Of a stretch of DNA of 46,471 nucleotides, positions 1 through 6,991 are shown one piece after another. Every line of letters starts with the position of its first letter. The first letter of the stretch is position 1. The DNA lies in assembly GCA_019359015.1 (NCBI GenBank), contig JAHHID010000064.1:1-46471 (forward strand), written 5' to 3'. The notes below the pieces were generated by a model that ran no database searches, was not told the DNA's origin, and saw only the letters and a list, made by a program, of their open reading frames with translations. Source of the DNA: Spirirestis rafaelensis WJT71-NPBG6 (lineage in GTDB: Bacteria > Cyanobacteriota > Cyanobacteriia > Cyanobacteriales > Nostocaceae). The position numbers and the translations under genes were made by a program.

Positions 1-78
1 GCTTTATTTCAACGTTGCAAAGTGATATCTGATAACCACGACCTAATCCGTGGTCTAACTTATTACCATTGGTGGCCG

Positions 79-348
79 CTAACAAATAGAAGTTTTACTA
101 CGTGCATTTAACCGGATTTGATATAATGCCAATATACCGTCGAGTAGGGAGGCAGATATGCAGGGCAAATCTTCCCAATTGCAGCCATTTTTGAGTTGAT
201 AGAAGATGCCATCCAAAATTTCTCGCTTTGTCCAGTTAGGCGGTCTCGTCTGCTTCTTGCTCGGTAATATCTGAGCCAGTAGGGGTTCTAGGATTATCCA
301 CTCTTCGTCTGTGAGGCTGCTAGAGTATGGCATAACTGTTGGATACAA
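79..348 (-). pseudogene. IS5-family transposase, N-terminal fragment
   Basis: The open frame starts with the typical N-terminus of small IS5-type transposases (SLTDEEWIILEPLL, then a LDGIFYQLKNGCNWEDLP segment). After about 55 residues the frame goes wrong. The expected continuation LPPYSTVYWHY is encoded in a neighbouring frame at about 126-156, so there is a frameshift near 157-175, and that frame stops soon after. The DDE catalytic core is absent, so this is a dead remnant. It ends close to the 5' side of a truncated acetyltransferase, which suggests that the insertion removed the front of that gene. I see no convincing terminal repeats. Family assignment rests on recognition of the N-terminal motif. 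Confidence 0.75.
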
Positions 349-382
349 CTTTTGCGCTAACTTTACTTCAACACAGTAAAAG

Positions 383-664
383 ATGTCAAATGGGTTCTAT
401 AAAGGTGAATTGAATGCTATCTACATTCTGGAAAAATACCAACGTCAAGGTATAGGATATAACCTTGTATCTACTATCGCCGCCAGACTTGTGCAATTGA
501 ATGTTAGCTCAATGCTAGTATGGGTTTTGGCAGATAACTCAGCATGTAAGTTTTATGAAAGCCTTGGTGCTCAACTAGTGAAAGAAAAGCTAATCGAAAG
601 AGGCAAAGTACAGCTTGTTGAAGTCGCTTATGGTTGGACAAACACGCGATCGCTAATTAATTAA
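383..664 (+). pseudogene. GNAT acetyltransferase, N-terminally truncated
   Basis: The 93-residue product contains the core of a GNAT N-acetyltransferase. It has an acetyl-CoA pyrophosphate-binding motif A (EKYQRQGIGYNLV) followed by a C-terminal part with NSACKFYESLGAQ, the usual motif B region. Complete GNATs are about 150-180 residues, so the first 60-80 residues are missing. A stop codon lies two codons before the ATG. The upstream DNA is the edge of the IS5-type fragment on the other strand, which probably replaced the 5' end. The ATG at 383 may be fortuitous. Substrate is unknown. Function is doubtful because the acceptor-binding half is lost. Confidence 0.65.
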
Positions 665-665
665 G

Positions 666-732
666 TTCGTAGTGAGGACTAAAGTCCTCATATATTAAGA
701 TAAGGAATAAGGACTAAAGTCCTTACTACGAA
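666..732. repeat. Palindromic dispersed repeat, family A (copy 1)
   Basis: The element is a 67-bp inverted repeat whose outer arms read TTCGTAGTGAGGACT and, on the other strand, TTCGTAGTAAGGACT. Each arm holds its own small palindrome around ACTAAAGT. A second copy with the same arms but a different core lies at 18641-18702. The right arm supplies the last codons and the TAG stop of cbiD. It could form a hairpin between the convergent GNAT and cbiD genes and may act as a bidirectional transcription stop. Confidence 0.75.
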
Positions 733-1814
733 GAAAAATCGAGCAATTCCTTAGCTTTGGTATCCTGACTTATCATTTTACCTTGACGGTCAAATAAAAT
801 CACCCCGACTTTCAGAGTGTAATCTGCATACTTTTTCACGTAATTCTCTGCTTTACGGCTAATCTTTTCAGCCAAAGCAGTAAACACCGCATCTGCCAAT
901 TCGAGTTGTACTAACTTTTTATAGGCTTCATCAGCCGTATTGAGTTGCAAAATTGCCTGAACTGCTGAAATATCACCTTTAAGAGCAACAGCAGCTGCAA
1001 TAATTTCTAACTTAGCATCCGCTAGGTGACTTGATGTATTAAAAATTCCCCCTGCGAGCTTAATTAACTTTCCTTGGTATCCCAACAACAGCACTGATTC
1101 AGCTTTATAAAGTCCCGCTTCTACCAGCATTGCACCCAGCCAATTTCCCGTTGAAACAATAATTTCTTCTGGAATGCCTAAGCGCTGCGCTACAGAATAA
1201 CCATTACTACCAATACAAAATACTAAATTGGGAAAGCGTTGCACTTTGTCCTGCAATATGGCGCGAAATTCTTCTAAGTGGTCAGCAGCACTCATCGGTT
1301 GAGAAATGCCACTAGTTCCTAACAACGCCAAACCCTCTAAAATACCAAAAGCTGCATTAGATGTGCGTTGAGCGAGTTGACGACCTTGGGGAAGGATAAT
1401 CCGCACGATCGCTGTTTTATCTTCAGGAATTAGCGGCAACAAGTTCGCTTCAAAAAGCCGTCGCGCATAACTATAAATAGCAGCTTCTCCCGTTGCGGTT
1501 TTCCCCAATCCCTCACCGGCTTCTATAACTAAAGCCTGGTCTTGTCGCGGTAATAGCTTTACCCATGCCCAAACAGGAGTATTCCTCGTCAAATCCAAGT
1601 TATCTCCTGGGTCAGACAAAGCGATCGCCAATGCACTTGTTGATTCTAAAGCCGCGACTTGCTCAACTAAAATTTCTGCACTTTCACCAAGCAAATCCAG
1701 TGTTACCGAGGATATCACATCTGTGCTGTTTTGCAAATGCACTAGAGCTGCCTTTGCCGCAGCAACAGCGAAAACCGGGAGAGTGTAACCTTTACGCGCC
1801 ATTCTATGCTTCAA
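726..1814 (-). CDS. cbiD: Cobalt-precorrin-5B C1-methyltransferase CbiD
   Basis: CbiD transfers a methyl group from SAM to C-1 of cobalt-precorrin-5B in the oxygen-independent branch of cobalamin synthesis. The 362-residue product has the expected family features: an N-terminal RKGYTLPVFAVAAAKAAL segment (family usually GYTTGSCAAAAAKAA), DPGDNLDLT near residue 68, GTSGISQPMS near 167, GNWLGAMLV near 222, and GKLIKLAGGIFNTSSHLAD near 249. Family length is about 350-380, so the gene is complete. Two starts are possible, at 1814 and at 1802 (MARKGYTL). The second places the conserved block closest to the N-terminus. The TTGS glycine/serine signature is replaced by LPVF, a mild oddity. The final codons come from a palindromic repeat. 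No cobalamin riboswitch is visible upstream. Confidence 0.9.
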   Translation of the reverse strand: MKHRMARKGYTLPVFAVAAAKAALVHLQNSTDVISSVTLDLLGESAEILVEQVAALESTSALAIALSDPGDNLDLTRNTPVWAWVKLLPRQDQALVIEAGEGLGKTATGEAAIYSYARRLFEANLLPLIPEDKTAIVRIILPQGRQLAQRTSNAAFGILEGLALLGTSGISQPMSAADHLEEFRAILQDKVQRFPNLVFCIGSNGYSVAQRLGIPEEIIVSTGNWLGAMLVEAGLYKAESVLLLGYQGKLIKLAGGIFNTSSHLADAKLEIIAAAVALKGDISAVQAILQLNTADEAYKKLVQLELADAVFTALAEKISRKAENYVKKYADYTLKVGVILFDRQGKMISQDTKAKELLDFSS

Positions 1815-1832
1815 ACCGAGAAATATTCTTAT

Positions 1833-1953
1833 AGTACTTACGCAAAAACCACCGAAGCTTTGATCGGAGGAAACCTCCGCTCAAACTTCTCTCTCCCAAA
1901 CTCTTATTTATCTGTGTCTTCTGCGGTTCGTTCCATGACTTTGCGTAAGTCCT
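1833..1953. mobile_element. MITE with AGGACTTACGCAAA-type ends (copy 1)
   Basis: The segment starts with AGTACTTACGCAAA and ends with TTTGCGTAAGTCCT, so the ends are inverted repeats with one mismatch. It holds no gene. The same terminal sequence bounds the 149-bp element at 24876-25024, so both belong to one family of miniature inverted-repeat elements. The flanks (TTCTTAT on the left, ATCTTAA on the right) share TCTTA and may be a worn target duplication. It fills most of the gap between cbiD and the hli promoter. Confidence 0.7.
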
Positions 1954-2032
1954 ATCTTAATTTTGCCACTCTCAAAGACACCTTATACGCTTGATAAAAT
2001 TATTTTATTTTGTCAAGTACTTGCAAAAATTA

Positions 2033-2050
2033 TTTACATAGTGTTACATT
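2033..2050 (+). promoter_or_regulatory. HLR1 box (RpaB-type high-light element)
   Basis: The 18 bases TTTACATAGTGTTACATT match the cyanobacterial HLR1 consensus exactly: two (G/T)TTACA(A/T)(A/T) half-sites separated by two bases. HLR1 is bound by the response regulator RpaB and controls high-light-responsive genes such as hli. The box lies 34 bp before the hli start codon, a promoter-proximal position. This strongly suggests light-stress control of the downstream pair of genes. Confidence 0.85.
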
Positions 2051-2084
2051 ATTTAACAAGAAAACAAACTTAAGGAAAAACACC

Positions 2085-2297
2085 ATGACATCACGTAGCT
2101 ATGTAGTTGAAGAACAAAACCGATTAAATAACTACGCAATTGAGCCAAAAATGTACGTAGACGACAAACCAGGCTTTGGTTTCACCGAGTATGCAGAAAA
2201 GTTGAATGGTCGTTTAGCGATGATTGGCTTTGTTGCACTCATAGCTATCGAAGTTTTCAGCGGACATGGTGCGATCGCTTGGTTGACAGTTCTGTAA
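2085..2297 (+). CDS. hli: High-light-inducible chlorophyll-binding protein (Hlip/SCP)
   Basis: Hlips are one-helix relatives of plant light-harvesting proteins that bind chlorophyll and carotenoid at photosystem II assembly intermediates and quench excess energy in the thylakoid membrane. The 70-residue product carries the chlorophyll-binding signature [20 protein letters not shown] in its single membrane helix (residues about 43-65). A longer reading from 2010 is possible, but the ATG at 2085 follows a good ribosome-binding site (AAGGA at 2072) and gives the usual Hlip length. An HLR1 box lies just upstream. The next gene at 2354 and a terminator at 2639 make this a two-gene unit. Confidence 0.92.
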   Translation: MTSRSYVVEEQNRLNNYAIEPKMYVDDKPGFGFTEYAEKLNGRLAMIGFVALIAIEVFSGHGAIAWLTVL

Positions 2298-2353
2298 ACC
2301 TCTAGCTACGCAGATATCAACAAATAAATTTAAACTAAATTTGAAGAAATATA

Positions 2354-2593
2354 ATGAGAACTGATTTTGACTTCCCCAAAAAAGATTTACTTGGACCCGT
2401 TGTATTTAGACCTGATTTCAACAGCTTTGAAACAATTAATGTAAATCAAGCTTGGTCATTGTTTTTCACTGCGGGTAAAGAAGATAAAGTATTAGGACAA
2501 AACCCTGAGTTTGGCAGATTTTTCACCTATTTATTAATTGCTATTGGTGCAACCGGTTCTCTTTTGGCAGGTGTTTTCATCCACATGGCATGA
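2354..2593 (+). CDS. Small single-helix membrane protein, co-transcribed with hli
   Basis: I cannot assign this 79-residue protein firmly. It has a soluble, charged N-terminal half starting MRTDFDFPKKDLLGP and ends in one predicted membrane helix, TYLLIAIGATGSLLAGVFI (about residues 58-76), with only HMA after it. It begins 57 bp after hli, in the same direction, and a strong terminator follows 46 bp after its stop. It should therefore share the HLR1-controlled transcript. It lacks the ExxNGR chlorophyll signature. In Synechocystis an hli gene forms an operon with the light-harvesting-like protein LilA. This could be a counterpart, but I have no alignment to show it. Confidence 0.75.
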   Translation: MRTDFDFPKKDLLGPVVFRPDFNSFETINVNQAWSLFFTAGKEDKVLGQNPEFGRFFTYLLIAIGATGSLLAGVFIHMA

Positions 2594-2638
2594 GGCTTTC
2601 TGTCAACATTTTAATATTGATGAAATTCTCTATTATCA

Positions 2639-2674
2639 AAGTTCTGGTTTTCGCAACCAGGACTTATTTTTTTT
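2639..2674 (+). terminator. Intrinsic terminator of the hli operon
   Basis: An 11-bp stem (AAGTTCTGGTT with AACCAGGACTT, one G-T pair) closes a TTCGC loop. An A and a run of eight T follow. It sits 46 bp after the 79-residue gene and before the convergent dienelactone hydrolase gene. Confidence 0.85.
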
Positions 2675-2722
2675 AATTAAGGGGTGTGTTGTCGCAAAGC
2701 GCAACGCACCCTAAACGAGCGA

Positions 2723-3520
2723 TCACAAGTTGTTTTGAAAGAGTTCTAGAACATGTTGCCAAGCATCAGGAGCAGCTTGAGGATTGTAACTTGGGTGCTG
2801 GGCTAAAAATGGGTACTGGTCTATGAACAATCCACCAAAGAATCCGTGTCCTGCATCGTATCGAAATACCCGATGATTTATTTTGTGTTTTTTTAATTCT
2901 GCCTCAATTTGCTCGTTTTCTTCCTGGGAAACTATCGAATCTCTTGTACCATAAAACATATAGATAGTACCCTTAATTTCAGAAGTGCGATTAATGGTTG
3001 GAGTTTCTTCACCATAACTAGAAGTGGTAATTCCACCACCGTAGAACGAAGCTGTTGCTTTGATATCGGGTAATGTTGCAGCCATGTAAGTAATATGACC
3101 GCCAAAACAAAAACCAATGGTTCCAATCGCATCATCTTTAACATTGGGTAAAGTTTTGAGGTAGGCGATCGCCGCTTGAATATCGCTTTTTATTTCTTGA
3201 TATTTTACTTGTTGATAATATTGCAAACCAAGTCGATAAGCTTCTGGGCTATATCCAATATCTTCTTGGCTAAAATCAGCCGTAAAACCCGGAGCAATCC
3301 GTTGATAAAGCGCAGGAGCGACCGCTACATAACCTTGTTTAGCTATTAGTTCGGTAATATCTCTAATGTTACTGTTGACTCCAAAAATTTCATGAAAAAC
3401 TATCACAGCACCAAAGCTTTCTGTGTTAGCTGGTTGAGCTAAGTAAGCATCTATTTCTAAGTCGTTGTTAGGTATTTTGACATAGCAAGTGCTAATTTCG
3501 ATATTTGTTATTTGTCCCAT
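2723..3520 (-). CDS. Dienelactone hydrolase family protein
   Basis: This is a cytoplasmic alpha/beta hydrolase of the dienelactone hydrolase type (265 residues, a normal length). Visible features are FHEIFGVN near residue 42 (oxyanion region), the nucleophile elbow GFCFGG with catalytic Cys near residue 138, and the catalytic histidine in AGHGFF near residue 225. An acidic residue in YGTRDSIV is a candidate for the triad Asp. Family members open lactone rings of small metabolites. The actual substrate in cyanobacteria is not known. No signal peptide is present. The gene lies downstream of and in line with an AraC-type regulator, but a terminator-like hairpin separates them. Confidence 0.85.
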   Translation of the reverse strand: MGQITNIEISTCYVKIPNNDLEIDAYLAQPANTESFGAVIVFHEIFGVNSNIRDITELIAKQGYVAVAPALYQRIAPGFTADFSQEDIGYSPEAYRLGLQYYQQVKYQEIKSDIQAAIAYLKTLPNVKDDAIGTIGFCFGGHITYMAATLPDIKATASFYGGGITTSSYGEETPTINRTSEIKGTIYMFYGTRDSIVSQEENEQIEAELKKHKINHRVFRYDAGHGFFGGLFIDQYPFLAQHPSYNPQAAPDAWQHVLELFQNNL

Positions 3521-3544
3521 ATTTGTTTCGGTTAATTTTATTTG

Positions 3545-3569
3545 AAAAAAGAAAGCTCCCTGCTTTCTT
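3545..3569 (-). terminator. Intrinsic terminator downstream of the AraC gene
   Basis: Read on the minus strand, AAGAAAGC and GCTTTCTT form a perfect 8-bp stem around a 5-base loop, followed by a short run of T. It lies about 80 bp after the AraC-type gene and just upstream of the hydrolase start. The two genes are therefore probably transcribed separately. Confidence 0.7.
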
Positions 3570-3651
3570 GGGGTCTATTTGTATCAACCTTAAAGTAAAA
3601 CAGTATTAGGACTCTAGAACAAAGTTGCGGAATTTTAGTAAATTATTGCGC

Positions 3652-4560
3652 TCAGGATTGCAAGAGTTGTTTGGGTGTTACACCAACAATTCGTTTGAAA
3701 TATCGAGTAAAGTGACTTTGATCGCAAAAACCTACCCTGAGAGCAATGTCTGCAATACTAAGTTCGCTGTGTTGCAACAGATATTTGCCTTTATCGATCC
3801 GACATTGCAAAATGTATTGGTAAGGCGTTACACCCATACTTTGCTTAAACAGACGCAAAAAGTGATATAAACTCATCTGGGCGATCGCTGCAAGCTCAAT
3901 CAGCTTTACGTCCTGATGGAGATGTTCATTAATATACTCTTTTACCTGTTGCAGCGTTGATTTAGATAATCCATCCTCATAGCTAGAAAGCTTAGGTTGC
4001 GTGGTGCAATAGTTCCGTAATAGGTGAATGGCTAATGTCATTTTGAGACTATCAATGAGCAAATAACCACCGATTTTACTAAACTCTAACTCTTCTCTTA
4101 ATGCATAGAAGATACCTTGTATCAAAACATCTTGCCCAGTCATAAAATGAGGGATGAGTTCAATGCGATCGCAATCAACCAAATCTTGACCGACTTGTTT
4201 GAGGAGTACAGATTCAATTGCCAAAATGATAAACTGAACTGAAGTATTCCAATTGCAGCGATGGGAAATACCCGCAGGAATAATAGCAATATCTCCGTTA
4301 TTGCGCGTCTCTGTTGTCATTTTTCCATCCAACCATCGTTCTCCTGATGAGTTGGAAAGTGATGACCAGGAAATTCCTTGAACAATAACGTGCATTGTGT
4401 GTTGATGTTCTGCTACGTCAAACTTTGGCTGTTGATGGAGTTCAAGATAGATATTCTCCCATCCTGAACTGGAAAGAACAGCGGGTTTAGGTACAAACGC
4501 ATCTGATGCATTTTCTTGGCGGTAATCAATAACTTTAATCGTTTGCCCTTGTGTTCTCAT
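3652..4560 (-). CDS. AraC-family transcriptional regulator
   Basis: The 302-residue protein has an N-terminal sensing region (about 1-190) of cupin-like character, including HQHTMHVIVQG near residue 51. The C-terminal AraC DNA-binding domain (about 205-300) shows both helix-turn-helix units: VKLIELAAIAQMSLYHFLRLF, which ends in a short linker of the MGVTPYQYI type, and SIADIALRVGFCDQSHFTRYF, followed by VGVTPKQL. These are classic family motifs. The effector is unknown. No adjacent target is certain, although the downstream hydrolase (same strand) and the divergent acyltransferase gene at 4900 are candidates. Confidence 0.9.
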   Translation of the reverse strand: MRTQGQTIKVIDYRQENASDAFVPKPAVLSSSGWENIYLELHQQPKFDVAEHQHTMHVIVQGISWSSLSNSSGERWLDGKMTTETRNNGDIAIIPAGISHRCNWNTSVQFIILAIESVLLKQVGQDLVDCDRIELIPHFMTGQDVLIQGIFYALREELEFSKIGGYLLIDSLKMTLAIHLLRNYCTTQPKLSSYEDGLSKSTLQQVKEYINEHLHQDVKLIELAAIAQMSLYHFLRLFKQSMGVTPYQYILQCRIDKGKYLLQHSELSIADIALRVGFCDQSHFTRYFKRIVGVTPKQLLQS

Positions 4561-4680
4561 ATGAGTGCTTAAACAGGTTGGGGATTCATCTATTCTGACT
4601 GTTTTTCACTCCACGAACTGAGGAATAGACCGACAGCACTAAAAAGTATTGCCAAGAGTGATAAAACTGCTTTGTTCTAG

Positions 4681-4800
4681 TTCCCAGTCTCAGACTGGGA
4701 ATGCATTACAAGAGGCTCCCTTTGCCTCTTAGAATTCATTCCAATGCTCTGCATTGGAACGAGAGAACCCCTAGCTCCTGACTCCTGACTCCCGACTTTC
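4681..4800. repeat. Three tandem hairpins plus heptamer repeats
   Basis: The 330-bp gap between the AraC gene and the acyltransferase has no gene. It holds three consecutive perfect hairpins: TTCCCAGTCT/AGACTGGGAA at 4681-4701, AAGAGGC/GCCTCTT at 4710-4730 and TTCCAATGC/GCATTGGAA at 4739-4759. After these come short heptamer repeats (CTCCTGA, CTCCTGA, CTCCCGA) at about 4771-4795. This arrangement is a dispersed repeat seen in many filamentous cyanobacteria. Function is unknown. Confidence 0.75.
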
Positions 4801-4899
4801 GCCTTCACAAAATTTTAACTTGTGTATTAGTCTAAAAATTTTTCTTGCTCGTCTGGATTGAGAAGAGTACTGTAGATTCTCAAATACACAATTGTGCTT

Positions 4900-6030
4900 A
4901 TGCGGCTCACCTCTCTTGATGTTTTTCGCGGCATTACCATTGCTGCTATGATTCTTGTGAATATGGCAAGCATTGCCGAACCGAATGTTTATCCGCCTTT
5001 ACTTCATGCTGATTGGCACGGCTGCACCCCAACTGATTTAGTATTTCCCTTTTTTCTCTTCATTATCGGTGTAGCCATGACTTTTTCGCTATCCAAGTAT
5101 ACCGAAGAGAACAAACCTACATCAACTGTATATTGGCGTATTTTGCGCCGTGCCGCCATTCTATTTATGTTGGGATTGCTACTCAATGTATTTTGGAATA
5201 AGGGTGTTGGGACTTTCGATTTCAGTAGTATCCGCATCATGGGAATATTACAACGCATCAGCCTTGCTTATTTATTTGCATCCTTGGCAGTCCTAAATAT
5301 ACCGCGTAAAGGATTATGGATAGTTGCAGGATTGTTGCTTATCGGTTACTGGCTGGCGATGATGTATGTGCCAGTTCCCGGTTTTGGCGCGGGAGTGTTG
5401 ACGCGAGAAGGTAATTTTGGGGCTTATATTGACCGATTGATTATTCCCAAAGCACATCTGTATAAAGGTGATGGCTTCAACTTCATGGGAGATCCAGAAG
5501 GGCTTTTTAGTACGATTCCCGCTGTTGTCAGCGTTTTTGCTGGCTACTTTGCAGGTCAGTGGATACGCAACGAGCCAGTAAAATCACGCACTAGCATAGG
5601 TTTGGTATTATTTGGTATCGGTTGCTTAATTATCGGTTGGGTGTGGGGTTTCGCGTTTCCGATTAACAAAAAGCTGTGGACGAGTTCTTATGTAGTTTTT
5701 ACCAGTGGTTGGGCGTTAATATTGCTAGCTGCTTGTTATGAACTTATTGAAGTGCGACGAATACGACGTTGGAGTAAAGCGTTTGAAGTTATGGGCTTAA
5801 ATGCGATCGCTATTTTCGTTGCTTCTATCTTACTAATTAAAATCTTGGTAAAAACCAACATCGGCAGCGGTGAAAAAGCTCCTAGCACCTTCGATTGGAT
5901 TTACAATAATCTTTTTGTACCTTGGGCAGGTGCTTTCAATGGTTCATTATTGTTTGCCATTGTCACCGTGTTACTTTGGTTAGCTGTGGCTTACGGAATG
6001 TATCGGCAACGCTGGTTTCTCAAAGTTTAA
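4900..6030 (+). CDS. Multi-pass membrane acyltransferase, HGSNAT/NagX-like (DUF5009)
   Basis: The protein of about 376 residues resembles the heparan-alpha-glucosaminide N-acetyltransferase/DUF1624-DUF5009 group of integral membrane acyltransferases. It opens with LTSLDVFRGITIAAMILVN, the hallmark first helix. The conserved loop HADWHGCTPTDLVFPFFLF near residue 45 holds the histidine thought to carry the acyl transfer in relatives. About ten membrane helices are visible. Family members move an acetyl group across the membrane to a sugar amine. The acceptor here is unknown. The ATG at 4900 is preferred over a GTG at 4894. The gene stands alone, divergent from the AraC-type regulator. Confidence 0.88.
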   Translation: MRLTSLDVFRGITIAAMILVNMASIAEPNVYPPLLHADWHGCTPTDLVFPFFLFIIGVAMTFSLSKYTEENKPTSTVYWRILRRAAILFMLGLLLNVFWNKGVGTFDFSSIRIMGILQRISLAYLFASLAVLNIPRKGLWIVAGLLLIGYWLAMMYVPVPGFGAGVLTREGNFGAYIDRLIIPKAHLYKGDGFNFMGDPEGLFSTIPAVVSVFAGYFAGQWIRNEPVKSRTSIGLVLFGIGCLIIGWVWGFAFPINKKLWTSSYVVFTSGWALILLAACYELIEVRRIRRWSKAFEVMGLNAIAIFVASILLIKILVKTNIGSGEKAPSTFDWIYNNLFVPWAGAFNGSLLFAIVTVLLWLAVAYGMYRQRWFLKV

Positions 6031-6315
6031 ATGCTGAAACGCTAATCATGAAACCTAACCCCCAACCCCTTCCCTACCTGACTTTTCACGGGATGTGGAA
6101 AAAGGGAGTGGTTCGCTAATATCATTCGCCAACCATAAACAGATAGAATGATTTCTAGATTTCAGGTATTGTCGTTGTGATCTGTGAGTTACATTAAATT
6201 GGAGTGTTATCCCGACGTTGTGCAGCCTAAATCGCCATACCAGGATCTTGGGATGACAGATTTCGGTTTAACATCCAGATTTGGGCAATTAGACGGAAAC
6301 TGTCAGTTTGACACT

Positions 6316-6510
6316 CCCCTGGCTGTTAAGATTTCCCTTCGCTCATCTTAACTAAAAGCCAGGGGATTCTTGGTTCATCGAGACCATTTAGATTAGGTTC
6401 CTTGCGTCATCTAACCCAGAGATGGGACTCTCCCCAAGCGTTAACTTTCCGAGTGCCCCTCGGTAGTTGCATTACTGCAAGTCCTGTTTTATTGAAACGA
6501 TTTGTTTCAA
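6316..6510 (+). ncRNA. Highly folded RNA-like segment, possible HEARO/omega-RNA
   Basis: No gene is present here, but nested complementary segments are unusually dense. A 9-bp stem CCCCTGGCT (6316-6324) with AGCCAGGGG (6357-6365) encloses an 8-bp stem GTTAAGAT/ATCTTAAC. Further along are GGT..GACC, TTAGAT/ATCTAA, CCGAG (6449-6453) with CTCGG (6459-6463) extended by AACT/AGTT, TTGCA/TGCAA, and TTGAAAC (6492-6498) with GTTTCAA (6504-6510). Such a compact multi-stem layout recalls the HEARO (omega) RNA that accompanies IscB nucleases. No IscB gene follows, so it would be a solitary RNA. The strand is inferred from the downstream RHH gene. This rests on manual pairing only. Confidence 0.4.
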
Positions 6511-6600
6511 AATTCTGATTTGTCTAGCTCCTATGAATCTTTTACCTACTGCTAGGAAGAAACTAGAACAATGCAGTAGAACCGCATAGATTCAATTGTC

Positions 6601-6631
6601 TTCGCGTTAGCGTCTCCCTTTGGGAGAAGGT
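6601..6631. repeat. Short dispersed repeat with TCTCCCTTTGGGAGA palindrome
   Basis: The sequence TTCGCGTTAGCGTCTCCC followed by TTTGGGAGAAGG contains a 15-base interrupted palindrome. It belongs to a type of small repeat that is widespread in Nostoc-like genomes. It lies between the folded RNA-like segment and the small RHH gene. The surrounding stretch 6031-6315 shows nothing else I can name. Confidence 0.55.
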
Positions 6632-6715
6632 TCAGATTGCCGCTAGGCAGTTAGGTTTTTATACAGGTTGATTACCTTGCCTGTTATACTTAATTGTACT
6701 GACAATTGGCGGGAT

Positions 6716-6865
6716 ATGTCAAGAACAAAAAAGCTAGATATTAGAGTATCTGAGTACGAATTCTTTCAGCTACAACAAGAAGCGGAAAGACAAGGTTGTT
6801 CAATGTCTGACCTAGTTCGGAAATACATTTCTAAACTTCCCAGACCAAACATCACCGCAGGGTAA
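6716..6865 (+). CDS. Small ribbon-helix-helix (CopG/MobC-like) protein
   Basis: The 49-residue product MSRTKKLDIRVSEYEF... shows the ribbon-helix-helix pattern: a short beta strand (KKLDIRVS) followed by two helices with a turn at GCSMSDLVRKYI. Such proteins are DNA-binding dimers, found as antitoxins, as plasmid mobilisation accessory proteins and as companions of IS200/IS605-type elements. A longer reading from 6668 exists, but the ATG at 6716 sits 4-8 bases after GGCGGG and starts exactly at the fold. The stop codon lies inside a perfect hairpin (6856-6873). No toxin partner follows. Confidence 0.6.
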   Translation: MSRTKKLDIRVSEYEFFQLQQEAERQGCSMSDLVRKYISKLPRPNITAG

Positions 6866-6912
6866 ACCCTGCGTCGTGGCTTTTATCACGCTCGCTGAAG
6901 CCGCAGGGTTTT
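6856..6912. repeat. Hairpin pair after the RHH gene
   Basis: CGCAGGGT and ACCCTGCG form a perfect 8-bp stem at 6856-6873 around two bases. CGCAGGG appears again in AAGCCGCAGGGTTTTCAGCC at 6898-6917, so alternative pairings are possible. Subterminal imperfect palindromes of this sort occur at the ends of IS200/IS605-like elements, and the hairpin could equally act as a transcription stop. No transposase is present. Confidence 0.5.
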
Positions 6913-6991
6913 CAGCCTACATTCTTATAAATAATAGTTCGGCGGCTTCATCGATTGGCAACCTTCGGCGTTAACTGGAGTTCATATAAAA

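Noticed and set aside
1815-2032. Cobalamin riboswitch upstream of cbiD
   Set aside because: The region is mostly a MITE, and I see no B12-box-like conserved core.
5922-6119. Open frame overlapping the end of the acyltransferase gene
   Set aside because: It is an out-of-phase overlap with a well-supported gene and has no protein-like composition.
6541-6640. Start of an IscB gene after the folded RNA-like segment
   Set aside because: The short frame at 6533 (MNLLPTARKKLEQ) faintly resembles an IscB N-terminus but stops after 18 codons, with no nuclease sequence following in any frame.
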